Below, piece after piece: positions 12,227-25,395 of a DNA stretch of 64,000 nt (within the stretch, counting starts at the first letter, position 1; each line of letters begins with the position of its first letter). A program made the position numbers and the translations under genes. Origin of the DNA: Reticulitermes speratus (lineage: Eukaryota > Arthropoda > Insecta > Blattodea > Rhinotermitidae); NCBI GenBank assembly GCA_021186555.1, contig JAJKFL010000039.1, positions 13,186,733 through 13,250,732 on the forward strand, written 5' to 3'. The notes under the pieces were generated by a model. That model saw nothing but the letters and a program-made list of their open reading frames with translations. It was not told the origin of the DNA and searched no databases.

Positions 12227-12824
12227 CATTTGACTTACTTGTAAGAATACAGTGCATATGTTGGTTTTTAAACTTTTGATTTGTTATCATGATGCACGGT
12301 GAATATAACGTGAAATTTAACAGACTCCACTTACACAAAACAACTCACTACTTTAATGAATACTATTCTTCGTATCTAGCTGAAAATCGGAATACATACA
12401 CAAATTTTCCGCTTGGCCTGTGGCAATAAGTGTGGCGAACATGCAAGGAACACATCTAATTAAATTTTTGCACGTAAAATAAAGGACCTTGTGCATGGAA
12501 GAGCTCTCGCTGAAGGATGTGGAATGAGACAATCTGAACCAAACATGCCATTTTACTATTCCATGCACTGTTGTACAGAGCTGTTATTTTTAAAACTCCG
12601 ATCGTAACCGCCCTTTTCTTCCACCTCGTTCAACGCTATATAACCTATATACTTCATACAGCATCCATAAACAGTAACAAGCAAAACTGGTGTTAATAAT
12701 GTTCCAAAATAACTAATAAAGCGTGCCTTAGCAACAGCAGTGGCAACAGAATTTGGCTGGAAACTGAGTGAGAATAGACAAATCCTTTCGACCTATTGAT
12801 ACGCATAACCCCCACCGCAAACCA

Positions 12825-12841
12825 CCCCCCCCCCCCCCCCC
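12825..12841. repeat. Poly-C run, 17 nt
   Basis: Uninterrupted C homopolymer. Confidence 0.95.
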
Positions 12842-12977
12842 AACAAAAATCTGTGTGCCATTGAAATAAACGTTCTAATTCAGGTCGCTAAAATCTGGCA
12901 TTTTAAATTTCAAGCAGAACTTTTTGTCTTTGAGCTGTCGCCCCTAATGTCCTGGCAGGCAGTGCAGATGACGCTCT

Positions 12978-13163
12978 TCTGGGATCTGACGTCGCGTAAC
13001 TTGTTAATTGGTTACCGACGTTCCAAGACGAAGTAGTGGCCTTCTCTTCGTGGGTCGAAATGTCCAAAAAGATCGACCTTTCGACCGTTGAACATGACGC
13101 CACGAATGTTGTCTTGAAGCGTCAAGAACCAATTACCCAGTGACGCGACGTCAGAGCCCAGAA
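12978..13163. mobile_element. Palindromic MITE
   Basis: Ends TTCTGGGATCTGACGTCGCG and its complement (…CGCGACGTCAGAGCCCAGAA) form long imperfect arms, continuing through AATTGGTT and the inner AATGTCCAAAAAGATCGACC region. It has no coding capacity and shows the TTCTGGG...TTAC...GACG end style of the other MITEs here. Confidence 0.75.
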
Positions 13164-14138
13164 CAGAATCTTCAGCTATACCGCTGCGAAAACCTGAAAA
13201 GCCGCAAGTAGAGTGGTTGCGTACTACCTGTACCGCTACTGCACTTGTTGGATCAGCATACCTCTGAAAGGCTGTCTGTAAGCAGAAGCATTTATATTGA
13301 ACACATGCATCTGAATAGTTTTCAACATGCTGTATCAAAGCAGCAAACAGAAGACAGTATTTTGAAAAAGATTTGAAAAGTTACCACCACTAACGCAAAG
13401 TTCAGTTATTTCTGTGTACAACAAAACGGTAATATAAAATATTCAATCAACAGGCCCATTAGCCTCGAGCTTCCCCTATGGTATAAACTTTGTTGCTGAC
13501 GTTGCTTTCTTCACTGACATATGAAACATGCAGGCTGCGGTCCGACTCGTGGCACTCGCGGCCTGTTACCGGTCCTCACGGGATTTCTAATGAGTACCAC
13601 TCAGACTACACAACGCTCCTTTTAATGTATTCCCCCGCGATGGCGGAGGTGTCTTTTGCCAGAGAGAGGAAGTCTGGTTTCCGATACACTCGTGGCCTTG
13701 GTGTGGTCACTCACATCTCTTTGTTCAGTTGCAGGACACCTTCTGGAATGCCGTAAAGAAGACTCGAGCGTCCCAGTTACATCATCAGTCTTTTTGTTGC
13801 TAGGCGTGGTCCCCAATCGCTGAGAAGTGCATAGATTTCTTACCTCACAAGAACACAGAGGGTGAAATAATTGTTTCTGAGAAAAACACTGCTAACAGCT
13901 TCACAAATATTATACACGTCACATCACGGCCGCGAACCCACAGGTGAAAGTTTCAACAGTTCGTCACCTCCTACTACGTAACGTGCGCATTCGACGGAAA
14001 GAAAGTAACAAAGGACAGCAGAACGAAATAAAAATATATTTATTTCTGATTATTGTAGTTGTTGCTATTGTCACTGTTGCTGCACTGGAAGGTTCTTCAG
14101 CATATCTAGAGGCCAGAGTTAATTATTATGACTGCAGT

Positions 14139-14286
14139 CTTCAGCGACGTGACGTTACGTGGTCTGGTGGAAGGTTACCAGCGGTTGGAAGGAACATACA
14201 GCCTCTGCTTACAGGGTAGGCTTATATTCCTCCGACTTCGAAACGTTGGTAACTATCCACCACTACACAGCGTCACATCCCACAAG
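14139..14286. mobile_element. MITE, degenerate
   Basis: Inverted ends: CGACGTGACGTTACGTGGT on the left, CGAAACGTTGGTAACTATCC then AGCGTCACATCCCACAAG on the right. This matches the CGAAACGTCGGTAA...GCGT(C/A)ACATCCCAGAAG end of the family at 18286 and 40876. Confidence 0.6.
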
Positions 14287-14530
14287 TCCACAGACCGACG
14301 TACAGGAGCACAATATGTAAACGGAAAGCAAAAGAACCGTCATTCACAACTCAACTTCGACAATCTTATGTAGCATAATTAGACATAAAAGTACCTCTCG
14401 AGGTTAAGCTGCGATTGACGGATTTTTAATTCTCCTTAACTGAGTCCGTTGCGTGTGACGGCGGGCAGTGCAGCTTTCGCCGCTATTCCGATACGTCGTG
14501 GGTCGGGGTGCGTTTTAGTCCAATGAATTA

Positions 14531-14791
14531 GTTTGTGTGTGTGTGTGTCGTGAAGGGCCCCGCAGCAGATGCTACAGACACATCGCAGCCTTAAGGCTTA
14601 TTGTGCAACCATGTGATAAAGATGAAGAGAAAGCTGATCAATTTTGTTTTCATTTTTCCAAGTAATGAAGCACCGGTGGAATGAAATTGACAGGGGAAAA
14701 CAGTAGTACTCGGGGAAAAACCTGTCCCAGTGCCACTTTGTCCACAACAAATCCCACATGGACTGAACCCGGGATAGAACCCGGGCCTACG
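14531..14791 (-). mobile_element. SINE3 copy, 5'-truncated
   Basis: Minus orientation. The body and 3' end contain the motifs GGGGAAAA...CCAGTGCCACTTTGTCCAC and GGGCCCCGCAGCAGATGCTA. A (GT)n run at 14533-14549 stands at the 3' end instead of poly-A. Direct repeats atgaatta at 14523-14530 and 14792-14799 suggest the target duplication. Confidence 0.85.
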
Positions 14792-15669
14792 ATGAATTAA
14801 GTTACTACGACGTTTCTAATCACCACATTTACAGATGGCGCCGGGAATGCCTTCACTCGGCTCGCAGACACGTTGTTCGTTTTACGTCGAAGTTTCGTAT
14901 GTTATGCGTTACGACGCGAAGTGACTAGAGGCAGCTGTCAGACAAAATGTCCCTCCTCATGGAATTGTAATTTACCGGGTAGAAAAAACGAGACTTACAG
15001 TAAAATTATATCGAAATTATCAACTGATTCCCAGGAACTTGTTTACCTAACTCCCAAATGAAGGACAACCCGTTTCAATCCCCCGCAAATCCAAGTGCCA
15101 CCAATAAAGCTCTGCTTCAGTACGATTCCACTAAATGAAGTGACGTTACAGGCCAGGAAGTCAAGAGTTCGTGATCATTCCAAAGCGTAAAAAGTCAACA
15201 CAAAAAAAAAAACGAAAGAAAAGTAAATGCAGAAATAATAAATTCTGTCTTTCGGTCAAAAGGAAAATGTTGCAATTCCTACGGGTTTAAATTTTCAAGT
15301 CAGTAAAAAGTTCACGTTTTCAGCTTCTGGGATATGGTACGGTGAAGTCTGGTAGGTGGTGCCGACGTTTCGGAGGAACACAATGCCTCCGTCTTTTGGT
15401 GTCATAAGCCAGACGTCCTGCATCCGTTCCCACATGTGGAAACAAAGGGAAACAGGACCCGTGAACTAACGCGACAGGAAACATGCAGGCCAACAGTACG
15501 CTGCAGTACACTCAATTTCCAAACATTTCTTTCCGATTTCGCACACTCCACTGTCCTTGACATTCATCTAGGAAGGACAAACTTTGTAGCACGACCATTT
15601 TTTTCTGAAGCATTTTCAACTACTTTAATTCAAACGTCTTTATTCATGTACAAAAGTTATTATACCGCA

Positions 15670-16662
15670 AACGTAGTATTGTGCTCAGTCGGTATTACGA
15701 CTCGCTACGAGCTGGACGGTCCGGGGATTGAATCCAGGTGGGGGCGACATTTTCAGCACCCATCCAGACTGGCCCTGGGGCCTACCCAGCCTCCTGCACA
15801 ATGGGTACCGTGTCATTCCCGGGAGTAAAGCGGCCGGGGCGTGGCGTTGACCACCCACCCCCATCTAGCACCGCCAAGCAAAACGTAATGGCGCGCAAAC
15901 ACCGCGGTACGATACTAACACTCTGTAACTCCGACATCGGTATGTGCAGAAGGAAAACTAACCTCAGATGTTGTGGCACCCGCCGGTAACTCTCATTAGT
16001 GAGGAAAATCATAAGCAAATATAACAGATATTAGCCTGGTAACTGTGGAAGGACTGAGTAGAATGGGCTCGGTAGCCGAAATGATAATGTGTCGTTTATG
16101 GCATAATAAACAAAGCCTGCTGTGACGTACATGTAACATGAAGCTTCTATCTGACAGGCGCTACACATTAACAGTCCATTCTCTCTGCAACATTTACAGC
16201 AGAACTCGCACTTTCAACAATTTTACGGTTTACGCACCTACACTGCCAGTAGCGCCGACATCTACGGTAACTAATGAATTGGAAATAATGTCGAAGGAAG
16301 CGGTCGTGGCCTAATGAGTCACTATCCCGCCATCTACCTGGAATAACTGAGTAATACCACGAAAACATTGTCGGAGCAGTCAGTGTCCAGGCTGATAATA
16401 AGTCCGAAGCTTTGTCGCTTGAAGCCAGAACAAGCTCGGTCCCCGAAGAGCAAATTTAATCTAAATCCATCAAACAGTTTCGCAAAACGAACATGTACAC
16501 ACAAAACACCTCCCTATTATGCGTAACTTTCACGTAATCTGGGCAAATAACGCATTAAGACTTACGACGGGTACAACGCCGAGGTTAAAGAAAGAGTGGA
16601 GCTGTACCTCTACTCCACACCTGGGCTTTCATGGGCTGTTCTAGGATGAAATTTACTTTTAC
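15670..16662 (+). mobile_element. SINE1 copy split by a 0.7-kb insertion
   Basis: Head and body lie at 15670-15878 (box B GGGGATTGAATCCAGG; ends at CCCCATCTAGCACCGCC). The 3' part resumes at 16573-16662 with AACGCCGAGGTTAAAGAAAG and the family tail. Together they make one full-length element. The intervening ~690 bp (15879-16574) is unrelated, has no recognisable coding or terminal repeats, and is bordered by similar 9-mers (accgccaag, aacgccgag). Confidence 0.8.
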
Positions 16663-18285
16663 TTAATTTACAGCGTTGTGTGTTTCCACTCAAGTGATTT
16701 CCGAACGCTTGCATATTTCGTTACAGCAACGTGCACTTCAGAATTGGAAGACGCCACACGCCACGCATAACAAACCTGATTCCCAACGTATGACCACTGT
16801 TAGCAAACCCCACCCCCAAATTCGGTTACGTAAACTGACAGTCACTTCTGCTAGCAATGTTGATAAACAGCCTGAAACACGACACAGGAATGGGACTGCT
16901 GATGTGTTGACGTCACATAGCGGAAGTGCAAATCGTAACGTCATTGGTTGCCCGTCAGCCAATCAAAACTACTGATCACCTGCTTCTTATCCTGTACACG
17001 GCGCTCTGGCAACAAACAATAGTTCTGCTTACGTTTTAGGTACAATTACAACACAAACAAATGCAGCACTTATTCATATAAATATACCACGTATTACATC
17101 ACCTGCTTTGTCAAAACAAATACCGATCACTGGCTAGCTCGCCTGGTGTTACTCATTTGTTGCTAGTCTCACATTTCAAGATTTTTTAATACGAGGAGTC
17201 TCACCCAGCATCTCCATACAGCAGAAAGGCGTTAATTAAAGACATGTTTCGTATTACTACTAGCTTCCGCGTACAGTATGGTCAGTATATGCAAAAGATC
17301 TAGGCGAGGACCGTGGATGTAACTGTTTATAATTTATCAAAGACTATTGGCCTATAGCGTGGAATGGTGGGATGATTAATGAATGACGAATTACAAAGGA
17401 TGTGACAGCAAGAGACAGTGGTCGGTTACATGGCGCTGTCCCAGAATTCGCCTGCAGGGACTAAGGAAGTCCACGAATACCGCAAGACGGTCTCTGTTAC
17501 GGCCGAGATGCTAACCAACACCTCAATAACGCAAGTGCGAAGCCTCGCCACCACAGCGAGCTTGTTCGGTTTCTGTATGAGGAACAAACACCGTATAACG
17601 TCCCACACAATACACTTCGGACCAAGACCAGAAGCACTTCTCGTTAAAAATAAATTGAATTATGTTAAACTGTCCCAGTGCTGAAGGACCACCGCTTCGG
17701 GACAATGGGAGGGAAAGAGGCAGCCGTAATTCGCTTAACAGCTTCACGGGTCAGTCGCCCTTAACGTTCGGCTGGCAAAATCACACAGCGCAACACGTCT
17801 GGCCGCAGAATTCATATGAAATATGCGTGTTTAAAATTAGTTTAAAATAAGCAATTCAGACCTTCCGCATTCCTTCTGTGTTGCTCGTATGATTACATCG
17901 TTGTGCGGCGAATAAATTAAGTATTTCAACTATCATCCGATCTCATTTCACGGTCGTCAAAGTAGATAGTCACGCAAATGGGCAGGCGTCATCATGCAGT
18001 CTTCAAAGTACGCCAGTCAGTTGGATATAAAAAGGTAAAGTGCCCGTGCACGCCATGAAGGCAAACAAGGGGCGCAAAAAGCTCTACTCATTCTTAAGCT
18101 CGGCACCATATGGAGGTGAAGGTCAACTTCACCTCTCCGGCCGCATAACTACAACAATACCTACTGTACACAGGTGTCCCCTCTCACGGTCATTTAAAGA
18201 TGCAACAGAGGAAAATTTCATGCTCCTCAATAAATATATATTAATACGCCGAAAATGGTTCAATACCCTTTGTCAAGTGATAACA

Positions 18286-18550
18286 GTAATTTGGCTGAGG
18301 CCTTCACTCTGCTGGGAAGTTACGCGGCGTTGGTTGGATCGTTACCGACGTTTCGGGACAGCTTATCGGTCCCATCTTCAAGGGTCAAGCTCTTGATCCT
18401 TGAAGGTGGAACCGATAAGCTGTCTTGACCCTTGTAGGTTGAACCATAGGATGTTCCGAAACGTCGCTAACCAATTACGAACCTAAACCGCGTAACATCC
18501 CAGAAGAGCGAAGGCCTGAATTACACCGCGGCGGAAGCCTGATATCTCGC
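18286..18550. mobile_element. Palindromic MITE of the GTTACGCGG family
   Basis: Left arm: AGGCCTTC...CTGGGAAGTTACGCGG, then TTACCGACGTTTCGGGACAG. The right arm mirrors it (CGAAACGTCGCTAACCAATT, CCGCGTAACATCCCAGAAG, AAGGCCTGAATTAC). The centre holds paired GATCCTTGAAGGTGG/CATCTTCAAGGGTC segments. The right end continues to CGGCGGAAGCCTGATATCTC, the terminal motif shared with 40876 and 45850. Confidence 0.8.
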
Positions 18551-18699
18551 ACAGTAATTGGGTTACGTATATCACGGAGGTAAATAGCAGGTCCACGAAC
18601 ACTCACATAACAAGTACTGTAACAGACGTACTCTGGCGTGTAAGACGCTCTGAAATTCTAGCGTCAGGTATAGAAGCATAATAATAACACCAGCAAGGC

Positions 18700-18810
18700 C
18701 GCTCCATCACATTGCGGCCTCTCGCCGCGGAGGCACGGGTTCGATCCCAGCAAAGTCTATGTGGGATTTGTCGTGGATAAAGTGGCTTTATCCCAGAACT
18801 TCGGTTTCCA
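18700..18810 (+). mobile_element. SINE3 5' fragment
   Basis: tRNA-like head with GCGGAGGCACGGGTTCGATCCC (box B) and the following GTGGGATTTGTCGTGGATAAA, matching the family consensus seen at 37101. Truncated after TTCGGTTTCC. Confidence 0.75.
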
Positions 18811-20255
18811 CTAATTATTTTACTCGTGCTTACACGTATTTAACAAGACTCCAGTAACAACATATCCTGACCATGTCTACGTACATTAATTTCTTCGTTA
18901 CTGTCAGATCTGATCATTTATTCACCGTGGCGACGTCCCTGGAATTCCGACGGACTTCTGTTCAAACGTACTGAAGCAACACTGTTCCCCCTTATCTGTT
19001 TTACTGGACTATCTTTTCTGCGTCATGTTTGCGCTGATTGTATTCAAGGACTGCTGCGAAGAAGGCAATGACACGGTATCGCTCCTTTTTTATAGTCAGC
19101 CATGAACTTCGCCTTAGCAGATACGCACTGATAGGCCCCAAATGCAGAGCATTTAATTGATCTGTCTCTTCAAGATGACACATTTTTCTGCATGATTGTC
19201 TAGTCAACACAAAAATAGCCCACTTCAAGTGTACGTATGACATTTAGTCATGGTTGTGTCTCATCCGAAGCTTTGGTCTGTTGCATAAAAGTACATGTCT
19301 GGACACTACTCTAAATGTGTACCGGAACCAGAAGTAATCTATATCGGCACACGAGTTACAACATACAAGCCACTGCTGTATATCTGATATACTGCGGTAT
19401 ATCTTAACTACGTTCAACTGCACGCTTACCAGCTATGAGGCCACTGAAAGGAATCCCATGACTTATGGGAATGACAGCGCTGTGGCCTTCTCACTCCGTG
19501 CTCACCGTTACGTTCCCTTCCAACAGCCTCTGGCCTGCATCAACTAACCCAAAGCGCTTATCGGTTGAGAAGTTTACCACAAATATTCGTGTGAACACAA
19601 TGGCTAGATGACTGAACAGGAATATATGGGAGAATAGCAAAGACTCGAGGAAGATATGGGCTGGGTTGATCCCTTGAGACGTCTTCCTGTGGCCGCAATA
19701 CAATCAGTCAATTCAATATTTTTTCAGTCCTCAGAATTCACACACGATTCTGGTGGCAATCCCTGACAGGACGAGACAACTTCGGAGGATAAAACACTAG
19801 GCATAGTAAGATAGGCCACAGGAAACAGCGGTGTGAGAATTTGGACTGAATTCAGTAGCAGGCTACAGTCAACACAGCACCAGTTAACGAATATCACATC
19901 CTACAAAAGGCGAGAAATGTCTTGCCTAACTGTGTCACCATTTGCGTCTCAAAACTCTGCTCCACGAGTACGTGGGCATGAACCCTACCTTTCCTGCCGT
20001 TTGTGTTTTTACTATAAGCATCCTTCATTACAGTTCGGAATTACTGAGCATTACTTCGTACCGTTCGTGACCAACCACAAACTCTGGTATAAGCATCACG
20101 TTTAAATCGCAATAAAATACTTGCTACTGAGACGCCAATTCTGGACCAACTGAACGAGTTAATCGAATACGCCACGCTGATTGGCTTAATGACGCATACG
20201 GCATGGCGTTGATTCGACGTACTTAATGTACAAAAAAAATTCGCAGCTACACGGA

Positions 20256-20267
20256 GGGGGGGGGGGG
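20256..20267. repeat. Poly-G run, 12 nt
   Basis: Uninterrupted G homopolymer. Confidence 0.95.
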
Positions 20268-22165
20268 CATTAAGAAGACATTAATTGTGTGAGCTCTTTA
20301 TCACTGCACACATCCTTGTATGCACTAACGAATTTTTGTTTCCAAAATACGCTGCTAACAATATGATGTATGTAATTAAATACTACACATTCATCACACG
20401 CAAATTTACGAAGCACAAGGTAACAACACTGCATACTCCTTTCATCGCAAGACAATGCCATTACCACAAAGCAACAGAAGCTGCCGACCGCACCATGGCG
20501 CCCAAGAATAAAAAGACCGTTCGGCTGAAGTGACCGTGAGAACGACGTCACAGTTCCTGCACCTCAAAGGGGTCACGTCTCTACAGACACGCGGGTGTTC
20601 CCTAATCAGTGTCACTTTCTGTTCGAAAGTAATCACGCGACCAGACATCGAAGGGGAGTCTCCAGCATTTTTGACACCGTCCTCTTTTATTCGTGGGCGA
20701 CGTCAACTGAACACCCAGTGCAGGTGGTTATTGCCACTAAGACAGATGACAGGAATCAAACGGATGTATAAATTGGTCAAGCAGGGAGGCAAGCAAACTT
20801 TACTTTCGCTATCGACCTGTCATGATGCCTTTATTTTCATACAGGCATTATTAACGCAGCTCCCAGTAAAACAACCCCACGTACTCATACGTTCCCTGAT
20901 GCACGGGCCGGAAGCAGGGACGTAAAATCACAACACAGGCAAAACGCTTAAGGGGACACATCGACGTATACAAACGCACATGAACTGCATTGACAGAACG
21001 GCGACCAGCACAGCTTAGCCAACGAGACACTGCAGCGCTGTTGACCTCAGAACTGAAGACCCGGAGACTTATTATTTACTGGCTTCATCTAGCTCAGAAC
21101 AGGGCCAAGCAGCGGGCTCATGTGAAGATGGTAAATAGCGAAACTTAGGTTTCATTACAGACAGTGAATTTCCTGACTGGGCTATACTCCTCGAGACCAA
21201 CAAGGGTCTATGCCTAAATAAGCATATGAGAGAACTGTAACCCAGTAACTAATTCTGTGAAGCACTGTTCTTCTGGGGAAGAAGCAACTACTGGTTCCTC
21301 AGCTAGTGAAGGAATTCCACACCATCCCCAACATGAAACCCATAGTTCTTTCGGACTTTCCAACCAAAATTCGGTTACAGTTCTGACGACGAAGAATCTT
21401 CACACTCCCGACATTTCGCCACAGCCAAGTGGGCAGTGCATAGACACAACAAATCACATTTCGTTCTTGTCAAGACTTCTAACGACGCTCTTGTATACAG
21501 CACACAAGTGTTATAGAACTGCGTAACTACGCCATTCAGTAAGCTCATATCAGCGAATGCAACAGCATCAGTTTCCATCTACATAAAGTCAGATATCATG
21601 AAACTGTCAGTGTAAAGCATTTCCTGTCCCAGAATGTTCGCGCTGATCCAGACCCCTGCTGCTATTTTTTTCCCCTCGCCCATACTAAGCGCTGGCGAAT
21701 GCAAGATCACGTGTCAGTTCCGCAATGCCTTGCTTATGTTGGCCTGGTTCAACGACACACTGACTTTCTAGAGCCCGGCTGAAGGTCAACTAGGAATTGG
21801 CCAACCCCTCGCGCCTGCGCATGACGACAGAGCTCGCCAGTGCTCCCTGCACGCCGACAACATAATTCCCAGTAAGCCTTCCCACCCTAACGGTCGACGG
21901 ACTTTTATCGACATACAGGGAGGGGGGTATGTTACGTAAAGATGACATGACGCGTAAGTTACGCTCTTTTTTCTGACGTGCTTGAATTAAGCACGTAATA
22001 CATGTAATTTAACAGGAAATACTGTAGCTAACCTGAATAAATTTATCATAAGACAAAGGATGCCAAAATTTCGACACAACAGAAACGCACAACGTTAAAT
22101 TCCGAAAGAAAAACTACGTGAAGTTAAAACAAGTGAAATAAATTGCCGCCAACACAACTAGTAAG

Positions 22166-22200
22166 TGCCTGAAGCTGACCCTCTGAGGTCGAAGCATGTT
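22166..22200 (+). ncRNA. Degenerate hammerhead-like motif
   Basis: CUGAAGC, U, stem II GACC/GGUC, GAAG, CAUGUU. Same architecture as the better copies but with substitutions in both core blocks (GA to GC, GAAA to GAAG), so it is probably inactive. A 9-bp inverted repeat (tagtaagtg / cacttacta) brackets it. Confidence 0.35.
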
Positions 22201-23724
22201 GTCAAATTAAATATATAACACTTACTACTCGTACTTATGTTGACGGCCATTTATGTCCTTGTTATACCTAACACAACGGGATAACAAACGTACAAAATAA
22301 CTACGTGCGACGAAGCACGATGAGTGCCAAGAAGCTCCAGACGATTTCACATTATTCACTTTTTACCGAAGCTGATAGCGACACGGTTCAAATTATTTAG
22401 AATAAAAACTGGCAGAGTTATTGGAGAATCGTAGAGATACCAGCCCATAAATATTTGGGGGGAATACAAACAAGGGACGCGTATTACTGAATTATTTATT
22501 TTGTCTTCAGATCCAAAGCTTAGATTTGAGATACTCAACGATAAATGTGTTACACGTATTGCACACAATGGTTTCATAACAGGATATTCTGGTATCTTAT
22601 TAACATGGCGCGCAAGTCAAACTTAAAACAGAATTTGTAAGAAGATGTTGTGCATGTAGTATCACATACGTTACTAAATATGACATTTAAACGAACCTCT
22701 TTCATTTTCAGCCACTACTTCTAGATATGCAAGTCTCACAAACATGTACCGGCAACACACCGCAGGGCAGTTTTGTTTGTACAACACAGCATACATATAC
22801 CTGCGCAATAGGACGCATACAGGCCATATCCCAAATTTTGCTAACTAATAAATATAACTGTAAGACTGGCATTACCTCAAGTCTCAAAAGCAACCTTTTT
22901 ATATTTCCTCATGAGGGAGTATTCCGAATGTCCCCTACAAGCATTTTCCTTTTCACAACCTGGCCCTCTCCCACTAAGATTTATGAAAGAGAAGGATGCA
23001 CTATTAAGCACCCCTGAGGTCCCACCTTAAGTCAAAATCATACATGTGGAAAGGACAGATTCTGGGAATACGTCTGACATATCCCTGTTGAAGGTGTGTG
23101 TCCATGTCGTGCTCCATAATAACTACCCCCTCCCCCCACATGCCGCTATTTTCTCCAGGAAGACCTTGAGTCGGTACTTCGCCCCGCCAGCCGCTGATCC
23201 ATCAACCGGAATGCCTCCCCAGGTAGTGCGTCAGCAGACGGCTGTTCCTTGCAACGGAGTCCGTCCCACCACGAACTTCCTTGCGTCGCGTTTTCCTGCC
23301 GGCACTAATTTCCCTCTTAACAATCGAAATTGGCGGGGTGGGGGATGTTCAGCGTATGTACAGCAACAGTGGCACAATGATGGCACAGCAAGTGTGTCAA
23401 TGTTGGAAATGAAAAAGAAAATGGAACATTCGGCGGACAACAAAAAAGTTACTGCGAGCAAGATTAGCCCAGTACGCGTGGTCCAACCCACACTGTTTTC
23501 AGGGTTAATACATTATCAAGTAATCGTCTTCGGGTCAATGCAGCTGCCATTCCCATTTGACTGCGCACGTCTGGGAGTGGTCTACAGGGTGCCGACAAGA
23601 ATGGATAAGAATACTTTACTTTCATGGCTTTTGTACATCTGTTGCCCTTCTTCTTCTTCTCCTCCTCCTGCCCCTCCGCATAAGTTTTTAACCAACTGTT
23701 GGGTTTTCACGAACGTAGGCTTAA

Positions 23725-23890
23725 AATTAATGCCACTACGAGATGATGTGAACTACATTAATTTGGCTCAAAACAGAGACCGGCGGGTCTTTGTTAAAAA
23801 AAAAAGCAATGAGCCTTCGGGTTTCATTAAACTTCACTATCTGAAGAACTGCCGGCTTTTCAAGGACTCTGCAGCATGCACTTCGTTGGG
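23725..23890 (+). mobile_element. LINE 3' fragment
   Basis: Plus-frame residues INLAQNRDRRVFV, NEPSGFIKLHYLKNCRL and FKDSAA match the C-terminus and 3' tail of the main LINE family (INLAQDRDRW..., [14 protein letters not shown]). It lies at the end of a 289-codon open frame whose earlier part resembles nothing I recognise. Confidence 0.7.
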
Positions 23891-24145
23891 ACAGATGGGT
23901 CTCACTGTGCACTGATACATGTGAAGACGTTAAAGACCCATTTTATTACTATACCCCTACCTTCGCCTTCGTCTCTGAAGAGGTTACTTTCCTTCAGGTG
24001 TCTGACCTGTATTTAATGTGGATTTCTCATTCCTCGCATGGCTGCATGACCTTGTGAAAAGTACAAAATACGGGCATAACGTTCCTCATTGTGCCATTTT
24101 TAATCCTTTGACACCGTTCAATTTACACTTTACAATTAGTGACTA

Positions 24146-24262
24146 AAGGGTCAAGCAGTCCAAAAAAATGGACTGCTTGACCCTTGAAGACGGGACCGAT
24201 ATGTTGTCCCGAAACATCTGTAACTAACTACCGATCAACGCTGCGTAACATCTCATAAGAGC
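24146..24262. mobile_element. Half MITE with terminal hairpin
   Basis: A perfect 17-bp hairpin at 24146-24162/24169-24185 has an A6 loop. It is followed by TTGAAGACGGGACCGATATG...TGTCCCGAAACATCTG and GCTGCGTAACATCTCATAAG, one arm of the 18286-type MITE. The other arm is reduced to the hairpin. Confidence 0.7.
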
Positions 24263-24544
24263 GAAGATCGCAGCCCCATTTTGTCACTTACCTGTAGTCC
24301 AGCCAATCCGACCCACTCGGTTCCTCAGGACGAATCATAACCGCGTCCAGGTGAGAAGGCTGTAACTGACGTGTCTAACGCCATAATTACCACTCTTCCT
24401 ATCGGTGGAACGCGGATGTAAGCCAAGCAGCCATGCAAACTACAAAGAGGCGAACTGCCATACAAAACGATACCTTCAACTCGGCACAATTTTGAAGGAG
24501 CGAGGAGAATGGATGAACACTGCTTTCGATGTTCCCTGTCTTCA

Positions 24545-24663
24545 GGGATGTGACACCATGAGCATGCAGAAGGTACCAGAACTTCGATGCAGTCTGCTAC
24601 CTCCATCTTCAGGCCATCCGTAATACTGGTACCTGTCTACTAGATTACACGGTGTCACATCTT
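24545..24663. mobile_element. Small MITE with GATGTGACACC ends
   Basis: Terminal inverted repeats GGGATGTGACACCATG and CACGGTGTCACATCTT, with inner pairing of GGTACCAG with CTGGTACC. Related to the elements at 57505 and 36504. Confidence 0.7.
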
Positions 24664-25361
24664 AATAATCACCGCCATGAGCTCCTCAAAGCTCACAAAC
24701 ATCGCTTTCAAGCGTGAAAGGTTTTAGGAATTTTTGTCATTCTTTTCGTTTCGGGTTAATGCAGTTCCTTGTACGACTGGTTTTCCGGAGGAGCAGAATT
24801 TCGTATGGCATGTCATGGGAATCAACATAGTGAGGCGATACAGGTGATGACAACGAGCGAAACACGGAGACGGAAATAAACACAATTCTCCCCCTCTCCC
24901 ATTCCCCTTCCATGCTTCACATACGTATGGTTTGTTACTTTAAGCATAATGAGCGGATACAAGAACAGTCATAAGATTCAGTAATACGCTTAACATAAGA
25001 AATTACTTAATAACAAGACAAAATAAAAACAACTTTGGGAAGCCCACTTTCGTTCAAGTGTTCGTCTGCAGGGTGACGCTGGGAACAACTATAATAATCA
25101 TACAACCCAACTATTCATTTCTGTGAACAGAGTCTCACTGTCGCCATGTCTGTAACTGTTAGCATATGCAAACATTTTTACAATTTGTAGTCATGTTTAT
25201 GACAGGATTCGTATGAAATCTCGTATGCTTAGCTCCAACAGTTAATTACATAAAGCCCAATTTTAATTGGTACATCCCTGCTGTGCTTTAGATACACTAT
25301 AGATGCAACACACTGTACAGTCTGCTCAAGTCCTTCATTTTAACCCACGCTCACTGCGAAA

Positions 25362-25395
25362 GGTTTCGGCCCTTGTATACGACCATCTACAGTCA
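25362..25395 (-). other. Weak hammerhead-like relic
   Basis: Minus strand CUGUAGAUGGUC, a loop, then GGCCGAAACC. Stem II and GAAA are present, but the first core block is altered and stem III is missing. Confidence 0.25.

Larger units (their letters stand above)
11681..12327. mobile_element. Fold-back element 1 with hammerhead-like motif in each arm
   Basis: Inverted arms of about 175 bp (11698-11875 and 12108-12282) surround a spacer of about 230 bp. A non-repeated tail at 12283-12310 contains TGCACGGTGAATATAAC. Imperfect 17-bp direct repeats (tgaaaattaacagactc and tgaaatttaacagactc) flank it at 11681-11697 and 12311-12327. Each arm holds a CTGAAGA...GAAAC motif. The mirrored open frames here are artefacts of the inverted repeat. 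Confidence 0.85.

Noticed and set aside
11680-12338. Pair of open frames containing TLHMFRLQQAIFRG or PLHMFRLQQAIFRG on opposite strands
   Set aside because: They are the two arms of a fold-back element read in the same relative frame, not genes.
23046-23915. Longest open frame in the window (289 codons, plus strand)
   Set aside because: Its C-terminal part is a decayed LINE 3' end. The rest is low complexity with no recognisable domain, and the frame lies antisense in an intron.
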